Below the pieces are notes generated by a model that was given only the letters and a program-made list of their open reading frames with translations, was not told the DNA's origin and did no database searches. Below are positions 24,042 through 34,833 of a stretch of DNA of 64,000 bases, in pieces (the stretch's first letter is position 1; each line of letters opens with the position of its first letter). This DNA is from Elysia chlorotica (Eukaryota > Mollusca > Gastropoda > Plakobranchidae), in assembly GCA_003991915.1 (NCBI GenBank), contig RQTK01000072.1, positions 397,326-461,325 of the forward strand, read 5' to 3'. The translations under genes were made by a program, and so were the position numbers.

Positions 24042-24984
24042 TGTTGAAACTGTAATGGCTTCACTTGCTTTGCTTTCAGTTTTAGTAAAAAAATCTTCAG
24101 CCCTGGGAAGACCCAAAAAATGCACAGCTTAATTTTGTTCTTTAGTCGGGAAGAGTGCGATGCTGGAGGTCCGTGGTTAGAGAGCCACGCCCCTAAAACA
24201 ACTTTGTGCTCTAGACGGCTATGTTCGAGCCCCCGCTCTGGAGACGGCGTTTTCCCTTCGAATTGGTCTAATGGGTGTCAATATTATGAACAGACTACAA
24301 CCAAGGACTAGACCATTCGATGAGCGAGATCGTGATCGAGAAAAGAATTGTCCATGCAAAGCTAAGCTTTTTGGAAGCATTGAACCAAAACTAAGAGTCA
24401 CTAAAAAAATAAATTTGGTGAGGGCATTAATGTGAACTCAGAACTTAGTAGGTGAAACATAAAACAATAAAGATCACTACGTGCACTGGTTGCAAAAATC
24501 CAGCACCTATATGCGTTTTCTTTACAAACGCAAGTATTCACTGATTGATTTGCGTTATGTACCGGTAATCATTGTACATGTTTGTTTTCTTCATGGCACA
24601 AGTGGGGATTTCTGCGACTTTTATTTTTACCCACGCACACTATCACGTCCATAATATCCTCAGGCTGTCCCTATGTTGCACCATGAGTCAACATCCCCGT
24701 AAGGAATACTTACAAATCTAAAGATACCTAACACAAATCATAATGACACTGTGCACTCAGCTGCAGTTCCCTTCACCAGAGCCTGATGGCTGCCTGATAT
24801 TTGCCGATTTGTCAACCAGGCCTACTATTTAATGCCATAATTATGATACTGAAAAGCAGTCCACAACTAGGCCTACTATTTAATGCCATAATTATGATAC
24901 TGAAAAGCAGTCCAACAAAAAATATATAGGTTTTAACAAGCGGAGCTAGACCTGGGGACCAATAATGGTGCTAGTCACTGAGGG

Positions 24985-25135
24985 GCGTTCACTTATGGCA
25001 TAGTGGTTAAGCACACTAGTCTTCACCTTGGCAAGGCGAATGGGTGCCGAGTAGAAGGTGCGAGTTCGATCTTTGTTCATGTGATCAGTCTAATGTGTGT
25101 CTTTGTCTACGTGTCTTATCTGGCGGTCTCAAGCT
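24985..25135 (+). repeat. tRNA-like repeat head
   Basis: TGGCATAGTGGTTAAGCAC is box-A-like and GGTGCGAGTTCGATC box-B-like, separated by about 55 bp. This is longer than a simple tRNA. No acceptor stem is evident, so a SINE head is more likely than a tRNA gene. Confidence 0.45.
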
Positions 25136-26009
25136 AGAACTAGGTTTGTGGCTGACCCTTCTAATCCATTTAATGCCATAAATGGCTTAAGGTCACTGTA
25201 TCTTCACGCCATGTAGCGTGTGTAAGGGGCCTTCACCAGTGTTCAGTTAGTTCCAGAAAACATGCTTTTCACCCTGTCGGTGAGGAGGAGAACCTGGTGC
25301 TAGTGCTGGGAAAGGCAACCCAAAATGCCGTAATGCAACAGTCTGACTATCGTATCACAATATAGATAAAGGAGATCGACTAAGGCGGCTGGGATAGAGA
25401 CACCCCCAAGTGAGGGGAGTCTGTTATTATTCCAGTACAGTAATAAGTTCGATCCCGCGGGTAAGGACATGGGATTTTTCCACAGCCGGTGGGTCCTGTA
25501 TGTCGCATCTTGCAGGGGCTGGTGTCCTCCTGGCCAGCGCTCAGTCAGCTACCATAACCTCACGGTCAGGGCACCCACGCAGCACGACGTGGGCGTTGAA
25601 TTGGCTTTAGTATTTTGTGCGATTAAATATGCACGGACTGACAGCTGTCGCACATATTTATTACAGAGAGCCTGGTAGGGCCTAGTGGTGCATTTGACCA
25701 ACGCTCCTTGCTGCCCATATGATTATTGTGAACAGTGTTGGGGGCCCGCCAACGTATAGATAGGGGCCTACACTGTATTTATAGACGTTGATCTAGGAAA
25801 GAAAATGTTCTCCAATAAAAAAAACACGTATAGTAGGGCGATATGATCCAAGCGTAGACGGTAGAGCAAGCGTCTTCTAATCAGAAGTTTGCCGGTTCGT
25901 TTCTCACACAGACTGCCTTTTTTGTTCCTCACATTCCAAATGGTAGAGCGTTTGTCTCCTCCTTATTTAGAGATCCTCGGACAAAGGCCCACAATTGGTC
26001 AAAATTGTG

Positions 26010-26182
26010 TTTGTCCGATTTCGTACCATAAAGGTTAGGACGCTGTCACTACAATGTGACTGACTGAGGCACGAATCCCGGTGTCCCCGCACTGTCTCTG
26101 TGTGCCAGCACGAATAATTGCCAGATTTTTGTCTTGGGACCCGTCTACACTATAGCCTTGCTGATAACGTTAGGCGTTAAGG
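26010..26182 (+). repeat. Decayed main-family SINE
   Basis: TGACTGAGGCACGAATCCCG, CCCCGCACTGTCTCTGTGTG, GCCAG and GTCTTGGGACCCGTCTACAC, then AGGCGTTAAG, follow the order of the main SINE body at 58270-58430 with many substitutions. Confidence 0.5.
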
Positions 26183-26595
26183 TATCGACTCAACTGGACC
26201 CCGCTTTGGGGTCTCTCAGTTGGTATAGGTATTGCAAGGTGGTTTCTTTTCATAGGTCCCTGTCTGGAGTCCTGGATAAGGTCGCCCTTTTCCCACACTA
26301 AATTGATCTGTATCATGGTGTGGCACTCAGTCAGTAGAGGTAGAGAAAAGTGGTGCCTTTCACAGATCCATTGTTCTATTTTTTGGACAAGGCCGCCGTT
26401 TTCCATTACTCCATGTATCTATGTCACTAAAAGAGACCGGCTTAGTCTTGAGTATCATACTAAGGGGACCCATCGTCGTAAATTTACGTCATTGAGAAAT
26501 TAGGAGACAAGGGCAAAGCTTCGATTTCTTCGGCCAAATTATGCAAGGATTGAACGAATATCTAGTTAAAGTTCCGTAGTCTGATTTTCAAAGAG

Positions 26596-26672
26596 GGCGG
26601 ATAGCTCAGTTGGTATTGCTCTTGGGCGACGGCTAGGAGGTCCGAGGTTTGAATCTAAACTACTGTCCCCAC
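26596..26672 (+). repeat. tRNA-like sequence
   Basis: GGATAGCTCAGTTGGTA is a good box A and CGAGGTTTGAATC a good box B. Flanking stems do not pair convincingly, so I call it a SINE head or tRNA pseudogene. Confidence 0.4.
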
Positions 26673-28418
26673 CCGAAAGGGGATTGGGCTAAGCGTACAT
26701 AAGTGGTCCATATGACCTCTAAGGGGTGGGGGTAATGGCGAGGATTGGGGAAGGGGTACATAACTTAGCGGCTAGCTGGCACGCGTACCATAACAATGAT
26801 TGCGGCGAAAAAAAAAATCACGATTGTTCTTAAACTAATCGATCTGTTTCAGTGTTAAAGAAAAATTATTCCAACTTTTCCAGGCATCTATGATTTAGGT
26901 CCCAAAAGCCTCCTTTTTATTTCCACAACATTGAATGAGATCATTTTCAGATCTGACGCCTGGTGTCCTTACTTCAGAATATTTAAATATAGCGCATGCG
27001 TGTATGTACAATGGTACTCTACTGTGAAATTTTATACGATGAGTAACCAATCCATGGGTGCAGCAGAACAAAAAAAAATACAGCAAGTTTGACCAAACTT
27101 TTGAATCTCAAGGTAAAATATAAAATAAATAAAAATGAATATCCGCACTCCCTAGTTCTAACTTCTAAGTTGGAGCTATTCATCTTTTTTAAACGGTAAT
27201 GCTCCCGTGGGTACACATGCGTAATACGACCTCAAAATTCTCGTTGTTACTAGTTTAAGCAATCCAATCACAACAGAGGTTTTTTTTTTTTTACTGTGTG
27301 GGGTTGTAGGCGCTAATTCTACTTTCTTCTTGGTCCTTCTTTCTTTATTTCCGACCTTGAATGTCAATGAATGCCTGGATGATTCAACAATGACATGACA
27401 ACCTCCTTGGAGACGAAGTATAGCTAAATCTGAATCTTTTTGTGGGAAGAACATTTAAAACTTTTCAAGAATTTGAACAAGTGATCAAGAAAAGGTGAGA
27501 TAATCTAATTAAGTACTTGTAAAAGTTACGTTATTGTTCTTCTGTTGAAAAAACAAATGCCCCTTAGAGGCCCCACTAAGGTCTATAGAGACAGCTTTGT
27601 GTACGTTTGGGCCAACTTTTGACGCACCCATCAAGGCAAATTCAAATCCAAATGAAAGGAAAGAGAATGCAAGTGAGTCTGGATCTAGATGTTGACCCAT
27701 ACTTTTTTTTAAAATTTTTGGCTAGCAGTGAGACGCTGCACAAAAGGCTCACGTGGCTTTTGATATGGGGAGGTAGCATGACGCGTACTCTATTTCTTTA
27801 TTGAAATTAATTGGTTAAACAAGGTTCGGACTGAGTGCTCACAACGGTTTAAATAAGGAAGCAAACGCCTTAAATATCTTGTGCCATATAGACCTACGCA
27901 AAATCCTCGCCGTGAGACTTCTCTTTATTTCACCCTCTCTGGTAGTACATGTAGTACTGTAACTATTCTTGAGATCTACTAACGTTTCCAAAGACAAACC
28001 AAGAGCACAAAACTAGTCGAGTACATCAACACATTGCAAGGATGATGCAAGACTCATGTGTGTCAGTAAATAATTATACATGCAGTTTTAAATAATTTAT
28101 ATTGAAGGAAGAAAAAAATACATGTATACACAAAAGTGTGAACTGCTTTAAGGACATTAAAAGTAAGGTAAATTAAACAACTAGAAATATATTTAAAACA
28201 TTCGCGTCCACCACCACATCTATGGGAGAACATACGACCTCTCAAAGTCTCAGTCTCATGAAAATCAATGCATGTGTTTGGGAAGGGTCCTAACCGGCGG
28301 CAATAATCGTAAAGGCTAAGCGCCTCAAGCTTGTCACTTTTTTTAGTCTAACCCTTCTGTAGATCTAATATACAGGCTAATTTTAGTGTGTATACGTGTA
28401 CCCATCGAATCAATCAGC

Positions 28419-28450
28419 GCTTCCGTGGGTATACGTGTACCCACGGAAGC
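28419..28450. promoter_or_regulatory. 32-bp palindrome upstream of GET3
   Basis: GCTTCCGTGGGTA, six-base loop TACGTG, then TACCCACGGAAGC: two perfect 13-bp arms. A partial second copy of the arm (GTATACGTGTACCCA) lies at 28390-28404. The centre is 95 bp upstream of the GET3 ATG, inside the likely promoter or 5' UTR. A regulatory role is inference only. Confidence 0.5.
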
Positions 28451-28529
28451 ACTACCTTTTTAAACAGTAACGAACACAATGCAAGGGAACTTACTGACAA
28501 TTTTCAAAACATCTGAACAGTGAATAATC

Positions 28530-28654
28530 ATGGCGGAGGCCATCGGTGATGCAGATGTGGAATATGAGCCTACTCTCAAGAATATAATTGACCAGCCCAG
28601 CTTGAAATGGATTTTTGTTGGTGGAAAAGGAGGCGTTGGCAAAACTACCTCAAG
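28530..28654 (+). CDS. GET3: GET3 exon 1, start and P-loop
   Basis: Encodes residues 1-42 including [17 protein letters not shown], the nucleotide-binding P-loop. It ends in phase 2 at AG|GTACAT and joins 29615 (CTGCTGTTTATC) to give [11 protein letters not shown], as in human CSCSLAVQLSK. Confidence 0.92.
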
Positions 28655-31600
28655 GTACATAATCTATGATATATGTACAGATACATTTATGACAATCAAT
28701 AGTTCAAAATAGTCTAAAGAGCCGTTTGAGGAGTAGGCACTCTCTCGGTTTCGATCTAGAATAATTCTAGATCTAGATCTAGATCGAGCATCTAGGCTAT
28801 AGATCTAGATCTAATCTAGATTCTCGATTGGATCTAAGCTTAGAATATAGATCTACAGGGACAGTGCGGGGTATCTTTAGATCCTACAAATTTGATGTAT
28901 TTCAGATCCACATAGGCCTCTAATTTTACAATTTTTTATCTATTTTGATCTAGATCTAGATAGTATCTAAATCTAGCTCTCGATCTAGGCCTAGCCTACT
29001 GTATAAAAAAGTGATTTTAAGGGTAAACCAGTCGTCCAATCTTTAAGTTAAAATTTTTAATACATTGATTATAGATCTAGATCTAAATCTATACTACTAA
29101 AGAGCCACTGAATGATTGTGCTATTAACGGTTGAGTCTATATAGATCTACTTACTAAATATAGATAAATTATGTAATGGACATGACTGCTGTATATATTG
29201 TAATTAAAGCAATGATGCAATCAAACAGCTGAGGCTTAGTGGTTGCCAGGACCAGCAACTACATTGAAGAGAGAAATAATATAAAAAGGATGAACAGAGG
29301 TGCCTAGGTGTACAGATGAAAAGAGAGAGGAATGAGTAGAAGTAGAAAGTAAAAAAAAACAACCCAACAGATAGAGAGAAAAACTATTTAAAAAGTACAG
29401 AAATAATGGGGGAAAAGGTGAACTGTGTGTGAGAGAGTGAGAGAATGAAAGTGTTAGTTGCTTCGGTATTATACAAAACTAAAAGTAACTTAAAGTGGAC
29501 TCTTAAGAGCAAAGGGACATTTTGAGAAACAAATCTTAAATGAAGGGATAAAGATGTTTCTAACTGATAAAGTACAATGCATACACGTAACTGCTTCTAT
29601 TTTTGCCCTCCCAGCTGCTGTTTATCGGTGCAGTTGGCTAAGGCCAGAGAGTCAGTTCTGATCATCTCTACGGATCCAGCTCACAATATTTCTGATGCCT
29701 TTGGTCAGAAGTTCACAAAAACCCCAACTGTGGTCAAGGGTTTTGACAATTTATATGCAATGGTTAGTGTACTGATAAATAGCTATTCATAATTCTCACT
29801 CAGTAAAGATTTTCAAAGAATGTATGATTGCTGCTGTGATGTCTAGCTTGAAATGCAGCTGTTTTATGACTAACTAACACTTTCATTTGCTTGGGTAATT
29901 TTACTAGAAAGACAATGGCTAATAGTAATTTGTAACAGAGATACCAGCTTAAACTTAAGTGTAAAAACTCAGTGGAAACAAGCTGTTTCAATGCAAAAAT
30001 TGAGAATAGAATGAAGTTTTTGATTTTCACCACATTTTATTTATGGTTAATTGATTTTCATTGTCATAATTTATTTTAGTACAATTTTTTATGAGTATTG
30101 TTGAAAAATAAAACTTTAAAAGAAATGAAGGTGAACTTGTACATGTAGAATCATAATATCGCTCTCTGTTTGAGCAAAGATTGATTTTTTTTTCATATTT
30201 TGACAGGAAATAGATCCAAATCTTGGGTTTTCAGAACTGCCTGATGAATATTATGAACAAGGTAGGTAGATTTAGATCATATTAAAAATTATAATACATT
30301 TCTTTTCTTAATACATGCACTGCACTGTCTTTGCTTCTGCCCCCTTTTGCCTCTCCTTGTTTGGTGCAATGTAAAACATGACTTGAAAATCAGTGTTACC
30401 TCCAAATGCAACAACTTAGTCTTTTTATTCTTACTGTGTGCTACACTATCTCACAAAACATTTTTGTCAACATTATACCAAACAATATACTTGAAATACA
30501 ATGGAGGTTTCATTCCCTGTAGGATGGATTGACCTGTAACCCAGACAGGACTTAGTTTTAACTTAAATGAAAACGCAGATATAGAAATTTCATCACACAC
30601 AATTTAAATATATACTATTAAAGGAGGAATGCTCATCATTGGCACAAGATTTTAAAGAAAAAAGATGTTTTCTTTAAATTACAGCTGATGTGATGTCGAT
30701 GGGTAGGGGAATGGTTCAGGAACTTCTAGGTGCTTTTCCTGGAATTGATGAGGCCATGAGCTTTGCTGAGGTTATGAGGTGAGCAACTCTTTCACACAAT
30801 CATTTTTTAAGGAAGATTTATAAGAATAAATGAAACCAGATTAGTCAAAAAAAAAATTTTTATTTCATTGATTGATACTTAAGGTTGAAAATTGATATTT
30901 TGATTTGGTTCACAAGGTTATTTGCTTTTAAGACTGAGCATTGCCAAAGTTAAAAACTAGTGTAGTACTGTAGAGAAGAAGCTCCTGTTCTGTCTTTTTT
31001 TCTTATTCACAGAAAAAATATTACTTTTCAGAGCCTGATATGGTCAGGCTTGAAAACTATTTATCACTCTTTTCTTTTCTTTTTTTTTTAATGATTCCCC
31101 AAAAGCTGTTTACAATTTGTTTTTGGCTGACACTTTTTAATTTAATTTAATCTCCCAGGTTGGTGAAGAATATGAATTTCTCTGTGGTAGTGTTTGACAC
31201 AGCCCCAACTGGACACACACTACGCCTGCTCTCCTTCCCCACCGTTGTAGAGAAAGGCCTGGGAAAGCTGCTCAGACTTAAGAATCAAATCAGCCCTTTT
31301 ATCAGTCAGGTAAAGGTGTTTACAAAATAATTGTCTTAGTTCATAAGAGTTTGAAATTTGCATTTTTATTTACGCTTAACGGTACAATGGTGGCTCAAAA
31401 AATACCACACATATTTTTTAAACTTAAATGTTATACTTATAATGGCAATTTTTCTTTGACATATATAGTCCTTCTTTGAAATTGTATGTGTTTGTCAAAT
31501 ATCAATTTGGAGAATTTAAAATGACATTCATAAAAGGTTACAAATATGACATGCGATTAACTTTAAAACATGGTTATTCTCTCCTGAGGCATATTCCCTC

Positions 31601-34600
31601 CTATAAAATCAATTACTCAAATTTATCAATTAAGAGAAACCAAATATTCTTCATGTATTCTAATTTTTGTTGCCCCAATAATTTTCTTTCCTTAGATGGC
31701 TGGTCTTATGGGTATGCAAGATCTGAATGCTGATCAGATGTCCAACAAGTTTGAGGAGATGTTAGCTACAATAAAACAAGTCAACACTCAGTTTAAAGAT
31801 GCAGTGAGTTTTCTTTGTTTATCCATCAAATCTTGGCATTTATGGAATAAATCAAGACTTCTTTCAGAGATAGAGTAAAGTAAGTTTTTTATGTGTAGCC
31901 ATTGAAAACAAGTCAATACTCAGATAACAAATCTGCTATAAACCCAAGATATGAAAAACAAAAACTCCAACAAATCAAGCCTGCACATCTATGATAATTT
32001 ATCATAATACACCACTGCTCCACACATTTCCCTAACAACATTGCCAAACTCCCTCCCACCTGTTATATTCAGCTAGCTTTAGTTTATTTTTTATTTATTA
32101 AAGATGTACTTTTATTACCTTAATACTTGTTTCTGTGCCTTTCAATAGATAAATGTAATTTATTTAAATATTCAGCTGGAAATGATTGAACCTCATACAT
32201 TTTGCTCCTATTTAGAAGTCATGCAATGATTCTTCCCTTTTACTCTCGCCCAGGATCAAACTACGTTTGTGTGTGTGTGTATAGCAGAGTTTCTGTCTCT
32301 GTATGAGACAGAGCGACTGGTGCAGGAGCTCACACAGTTCGGCATCGACACCCACAACATCATCGTGAACCAACTGAACTTTCCACACAAGGGGGAGAAG
32401 TCATGCCGGCTGTGTGAGGCTCGTCAGAAAATCCAAGCCAAATACTTGGACCAGGTAAGGACTATGCACACTGCATAAGTACAGTGGAATTCGTTTAATA
32501 TAAAGCTCCTGGGGATAACCTCAAAGTTTGTTTTATCCAAATTTATATTCTGTAACATCATCATCATCATCATCGGTATTTTGATTAACGTGCAGGTACT
32601 GGGGCAACATCCACATCAGTGGACCCCCTTCCAGGTAGCTGGCTTGCTGCACGCATGAAGTAAGTTTTTTATGTGTAGCCATTGAAAACAAGTCAATACT
32701 CAGATAACAAATCTGCTATAAACCCAAGATATGAAAAACAAAAACTCCAACAAATCAAGCCTGCACATCTATGATAATTTATCATAATACACCACTGCTC
32801 CACACATTTCCCTAACAACATTGCCAAACTCCCTCCCACCTGTTATATTCAGCTAGCTTTAGTTTATTTTTTATTTATTAAAGATGTACTTTTATTACCT
32901 TAATACTTGTTTCTGTGCCTTTCAATAGATAAATGTAATTTATTTAAATATTCAGCTGGAAATGATTGAACCTCATACATTTTGCTCCTATTTAGAAGTC
33001 ATGCAATGATTCTTCCCTTTTACTCTCGCCCAGGATAAGTAGGTCTCTTACGTTTTATGGTGACTATTAATCCCTGATGTATAGGAGAATGAACAGAGTT
33101 TCTTGGAAAGATAAGGTGACAAATAAGGAGGTCTTGGATAAAGTTGGCATGCAGAAACTAGAACTGTTGCAATTAATCCAAAGAAGAAAACTGGCATACT
33201 ATGGCCATATAAGAAGACACTGCAGCATCCAGAAAAGAGTTGTGGAAGGCAAGGTTGAAGGGAAGCGTGGTAGAGGAAGGAAGAGGCAGTCGTGGCTTGC
33301 CAACATACAGGAGACATCCCAGTTACGACTGAGTGTAGCCTGTGAAGCAGCCTTGGACCGTGAAAGATGGCGCCGAATGACAGCCCACCTCGGAGACGGG
33401 ACGGCACAGCGATAGATAGAGAAGCATTTTAATAATTTATTTAAATATTCAGCTGGAAATGATTGAACCTCATACATTTTGCTCCTATTTAGAAGTCATG
33501 CAATGATTCTTCCCTTTTACTCTCGCCCAGGATCAAACTACGTTTGTGTGTGTGTGTATAGCAGAGTTTCTGTCTCTGTATGAGACAGAGCGACTGGTGC
33601 AGGAGCTCACACAGTTCGGCATCGACACCCACAACATCATCGTGAACCAACTGAACTTTCCACACAAGGGGGAGAAGTCATGCCGGCTGTGTGAGGCTCG
33701 TCAGAAAATCCAAGCCAAATACTTGGACCAGGTAAGGACTATGCACACTGCATAAGTACAGTGGAATTCGTTTAATATAAAGCTCCTGGGGATAACCTCA
33801 AAGTTTGTTTTATCCAAATCATCATCATCATTCTGGTCAAGGGCCATGTCTCGCTAGCATGGAGCATTGCATTACCAACGTAAAAAAAAAAAATGGTGCA
33901 TCGGAAATAGTTTATATAATGCCATAATTTATCTTAAACAGCGTTTATCTTAAGCAGATTCCACTTTATCATATATCCAATCAGTAGACCACAGACTACT
34001 ATTGGGGAGGTGCTGGGTTTGAATCCTGATCAAGGTAGCTTCTTACATAATTGGTCTGATCGGTATCAGTACCAATTGGCTGGCTGAGACAGATGCCGCA
34101 ATATCCCCAACTGTTTCTGTGTGGCAGCAAGTAAAAATTTCAGACTTTAGTCTTGGGAGCAGTACACAAAATAACCAGTTGATAAATATCGATGTTAAGG
34201 CACCAAACAACCAATCACATAAACATGCTAAAGACAACTACTTATTGTATAGGTTGAACAAAGTTTTGAAAATTGATGTTTTATGGGGGGGGGGGAAAAT
34301 CCTGATGCTATCCAAAAAGACACATTTCTATTAGCTAAATTTTCTGATGACTTAGGTTGCTACACAAAGATGAAAAGGCATAATTTAAGACATCTATGTT
34401 TTTTAAACTTATGTATTGTGGAGTTTTTGATTGCTTATGCATAATGTGCTGTACTCAGTTTGACAATAATATGAATGCCCTTTCTGAGTGAAGATTATTC
34501 ATCGCAATATAGATCATATAAATTAGTTAAGAATTGTGTGATTTTGTGAAATTAATATGCAAGTTTTTATTTGTTTTCCTGGTTAGAATATACATCCATA

Positions 34601-34833
34601 CATTGTCTCTATTTGATGCCAAAAGGCTTTTGTGTTCCTGGGCATGTCATTAGGGATAATTACGGTAAAACCTTTTAATATCCTATTTATCTGCTTACTT
34701 TCCTTGCCAGATAACTGATCTTTACGAAGACTTCCATGTCACAAAGCTGCCATTGTTGCCTGAAGAGGTCCGAGGTGTTGACAAGATCAAGACCTTTTCA
34801 GAAAATCTCCTTAAGCCATACAACCCAGATTAA
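28530..34833 (+). CDS. GET3: ATPase GET3 / ASNA1 (TRC40), 8 exons, complete
   Basis: Cytosolic homodimeric ATPase that carries tail-anchored membrane proteins to the ER receptor (GET/TRC40 pathway). Exons: 28530-28654, 29615-29762, 30207-30261, 30685-30778, 31159-31309, 31696-31803, one copy of exon 7 (32254-32454 or 33531-33731), 34711-34833. Phases agree and give 334 aa (human 348). The P-loop GGKGGVGKT lies at about residues 31-39, switch I STDPAHN at 60-66, switch [14 protein letters not shown] at 154-165, and the zinc-binding CxxC (CRLC) at 278-281. The C-terminus PLLPEEVRG matches human PLLPHEVRG. The start [20 protein letters not shown] aligns with human EPTLSNII. Exon 7 is duplicated, which is the only oddity. 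Confidence 0.95.
28740..29100. repeat. AGATCT-rich stretch in GET3 intron 1
   Basis: Dense runs of CTAGATCTAGATC and related 6-mers at 28744-28880, 28946-28990 and 29068-29092, in both phases. It looks like an interrupted satellite or a target-rich low-complexity tract. No coding content. Confidence 0.7.
32254..32454 (+). CDS. GET3: GET3 exon 7, first copy
   Basis: Sixty-seven codons, phase 0-0, from [20 protein letters not shown] to QAKYLDQ, with the CRLC zinc motif. It is identical to 33531-33731. Including both copies would insert 67 residues and a second CxxC without breaking the frame, but that would disrupt the known dimer fold, so single use is more likely. Confidence 0.85.
32658..33036. 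repeat. Truncated copy of GET3 intron 6 plus first 3 bases of exon 7
   Basis: Repeats 31878-32256 at an offset of 780 bp, through the acceptor and GAT codon of exon 7, then switches to LINE sequence. The orphan acceptor reads CAG, GAT, AAG, TAG, so use of it would end translation at once. Confidence 0.9.
33037..33433 (+). mobile_element. LINE reverse-transcriptase C-terminal fragment
   Basis: The open frame at 33077-33415 reads [18 protein letters not shown], then [12 protein letters not shown], then [18 protein letters not shown]. This is the typical region following the RT domain in many non-LTR elements (W.D.VTN.EVL, RRKL..GH, EG..GKRGRGR). Only the 3' end is present, as expected for 5'-truncated LINEs. 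It sits between the truncated and full duplicate of GET3 exon 7, in the same sense as GET3. A nearby (CAT)n at 32558-32577 may belong to it. Confidence 0.75.
33531..33731 (+). CDS. GET3: GET3 exon 7, second copy
   Basis: Exact repeat of 32254-32454 with acceptor CTCGCCCAG and donor GTAAGG intact. It is the copy nearest to exon 8 (34711). The shared block runs about 33434-33819, at an offset of 1,277 bp from copy 1. Confidence 0.75.
34000..34225 (+). repeat. Old SINE copy in GET3 intron 7
   Basis: GGTGCTGGGTTTGAATCCTG is box-B-like. The body then follows the main SINE order (GGTCTGATCGGTATCAG, GGCTGAGACAG, ATATCCCCAACTGTTTCTGT, CTTGGGAGC, GATGTTAAGGCACCAAACAA) with heavy divergence. Confidence 0.6.

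Larger units (their letters stand above)
24042..28529. other. Divergent intergenic region TPR / GET3
   Basis: No gene recognised. The region carries the promoters of two divergent genes. It is occupied by several tRNA-like repeats (24140-24290, 24985-25130, 25844-25990, 26010-26180, 26596-26670), a 43-bp direct duplication at about 24821-24915 and a palindrome at 28419-28450. Short open frames at 27176-27454 and 27607-27804 resemble nothing I know. Confidence 0.6.

Noticed and set aside
26596-26672. Possible functional tRNA gene
   Set aside because: A and B boxes are good, but acceptor and anticodon stems do not pair, and similar heads occur on SINEs throughout the window.
27176-27454. 92-codon minus-strand frame upstream of GET3
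   Set aside because: No recognisable domain, low-complexity Lys run, and no matching splice partners.
33048-33407. 119-codon minus-strand frame
   Set aside because: It is antisense to a clear LINE C-terminal frame on the plus strand.
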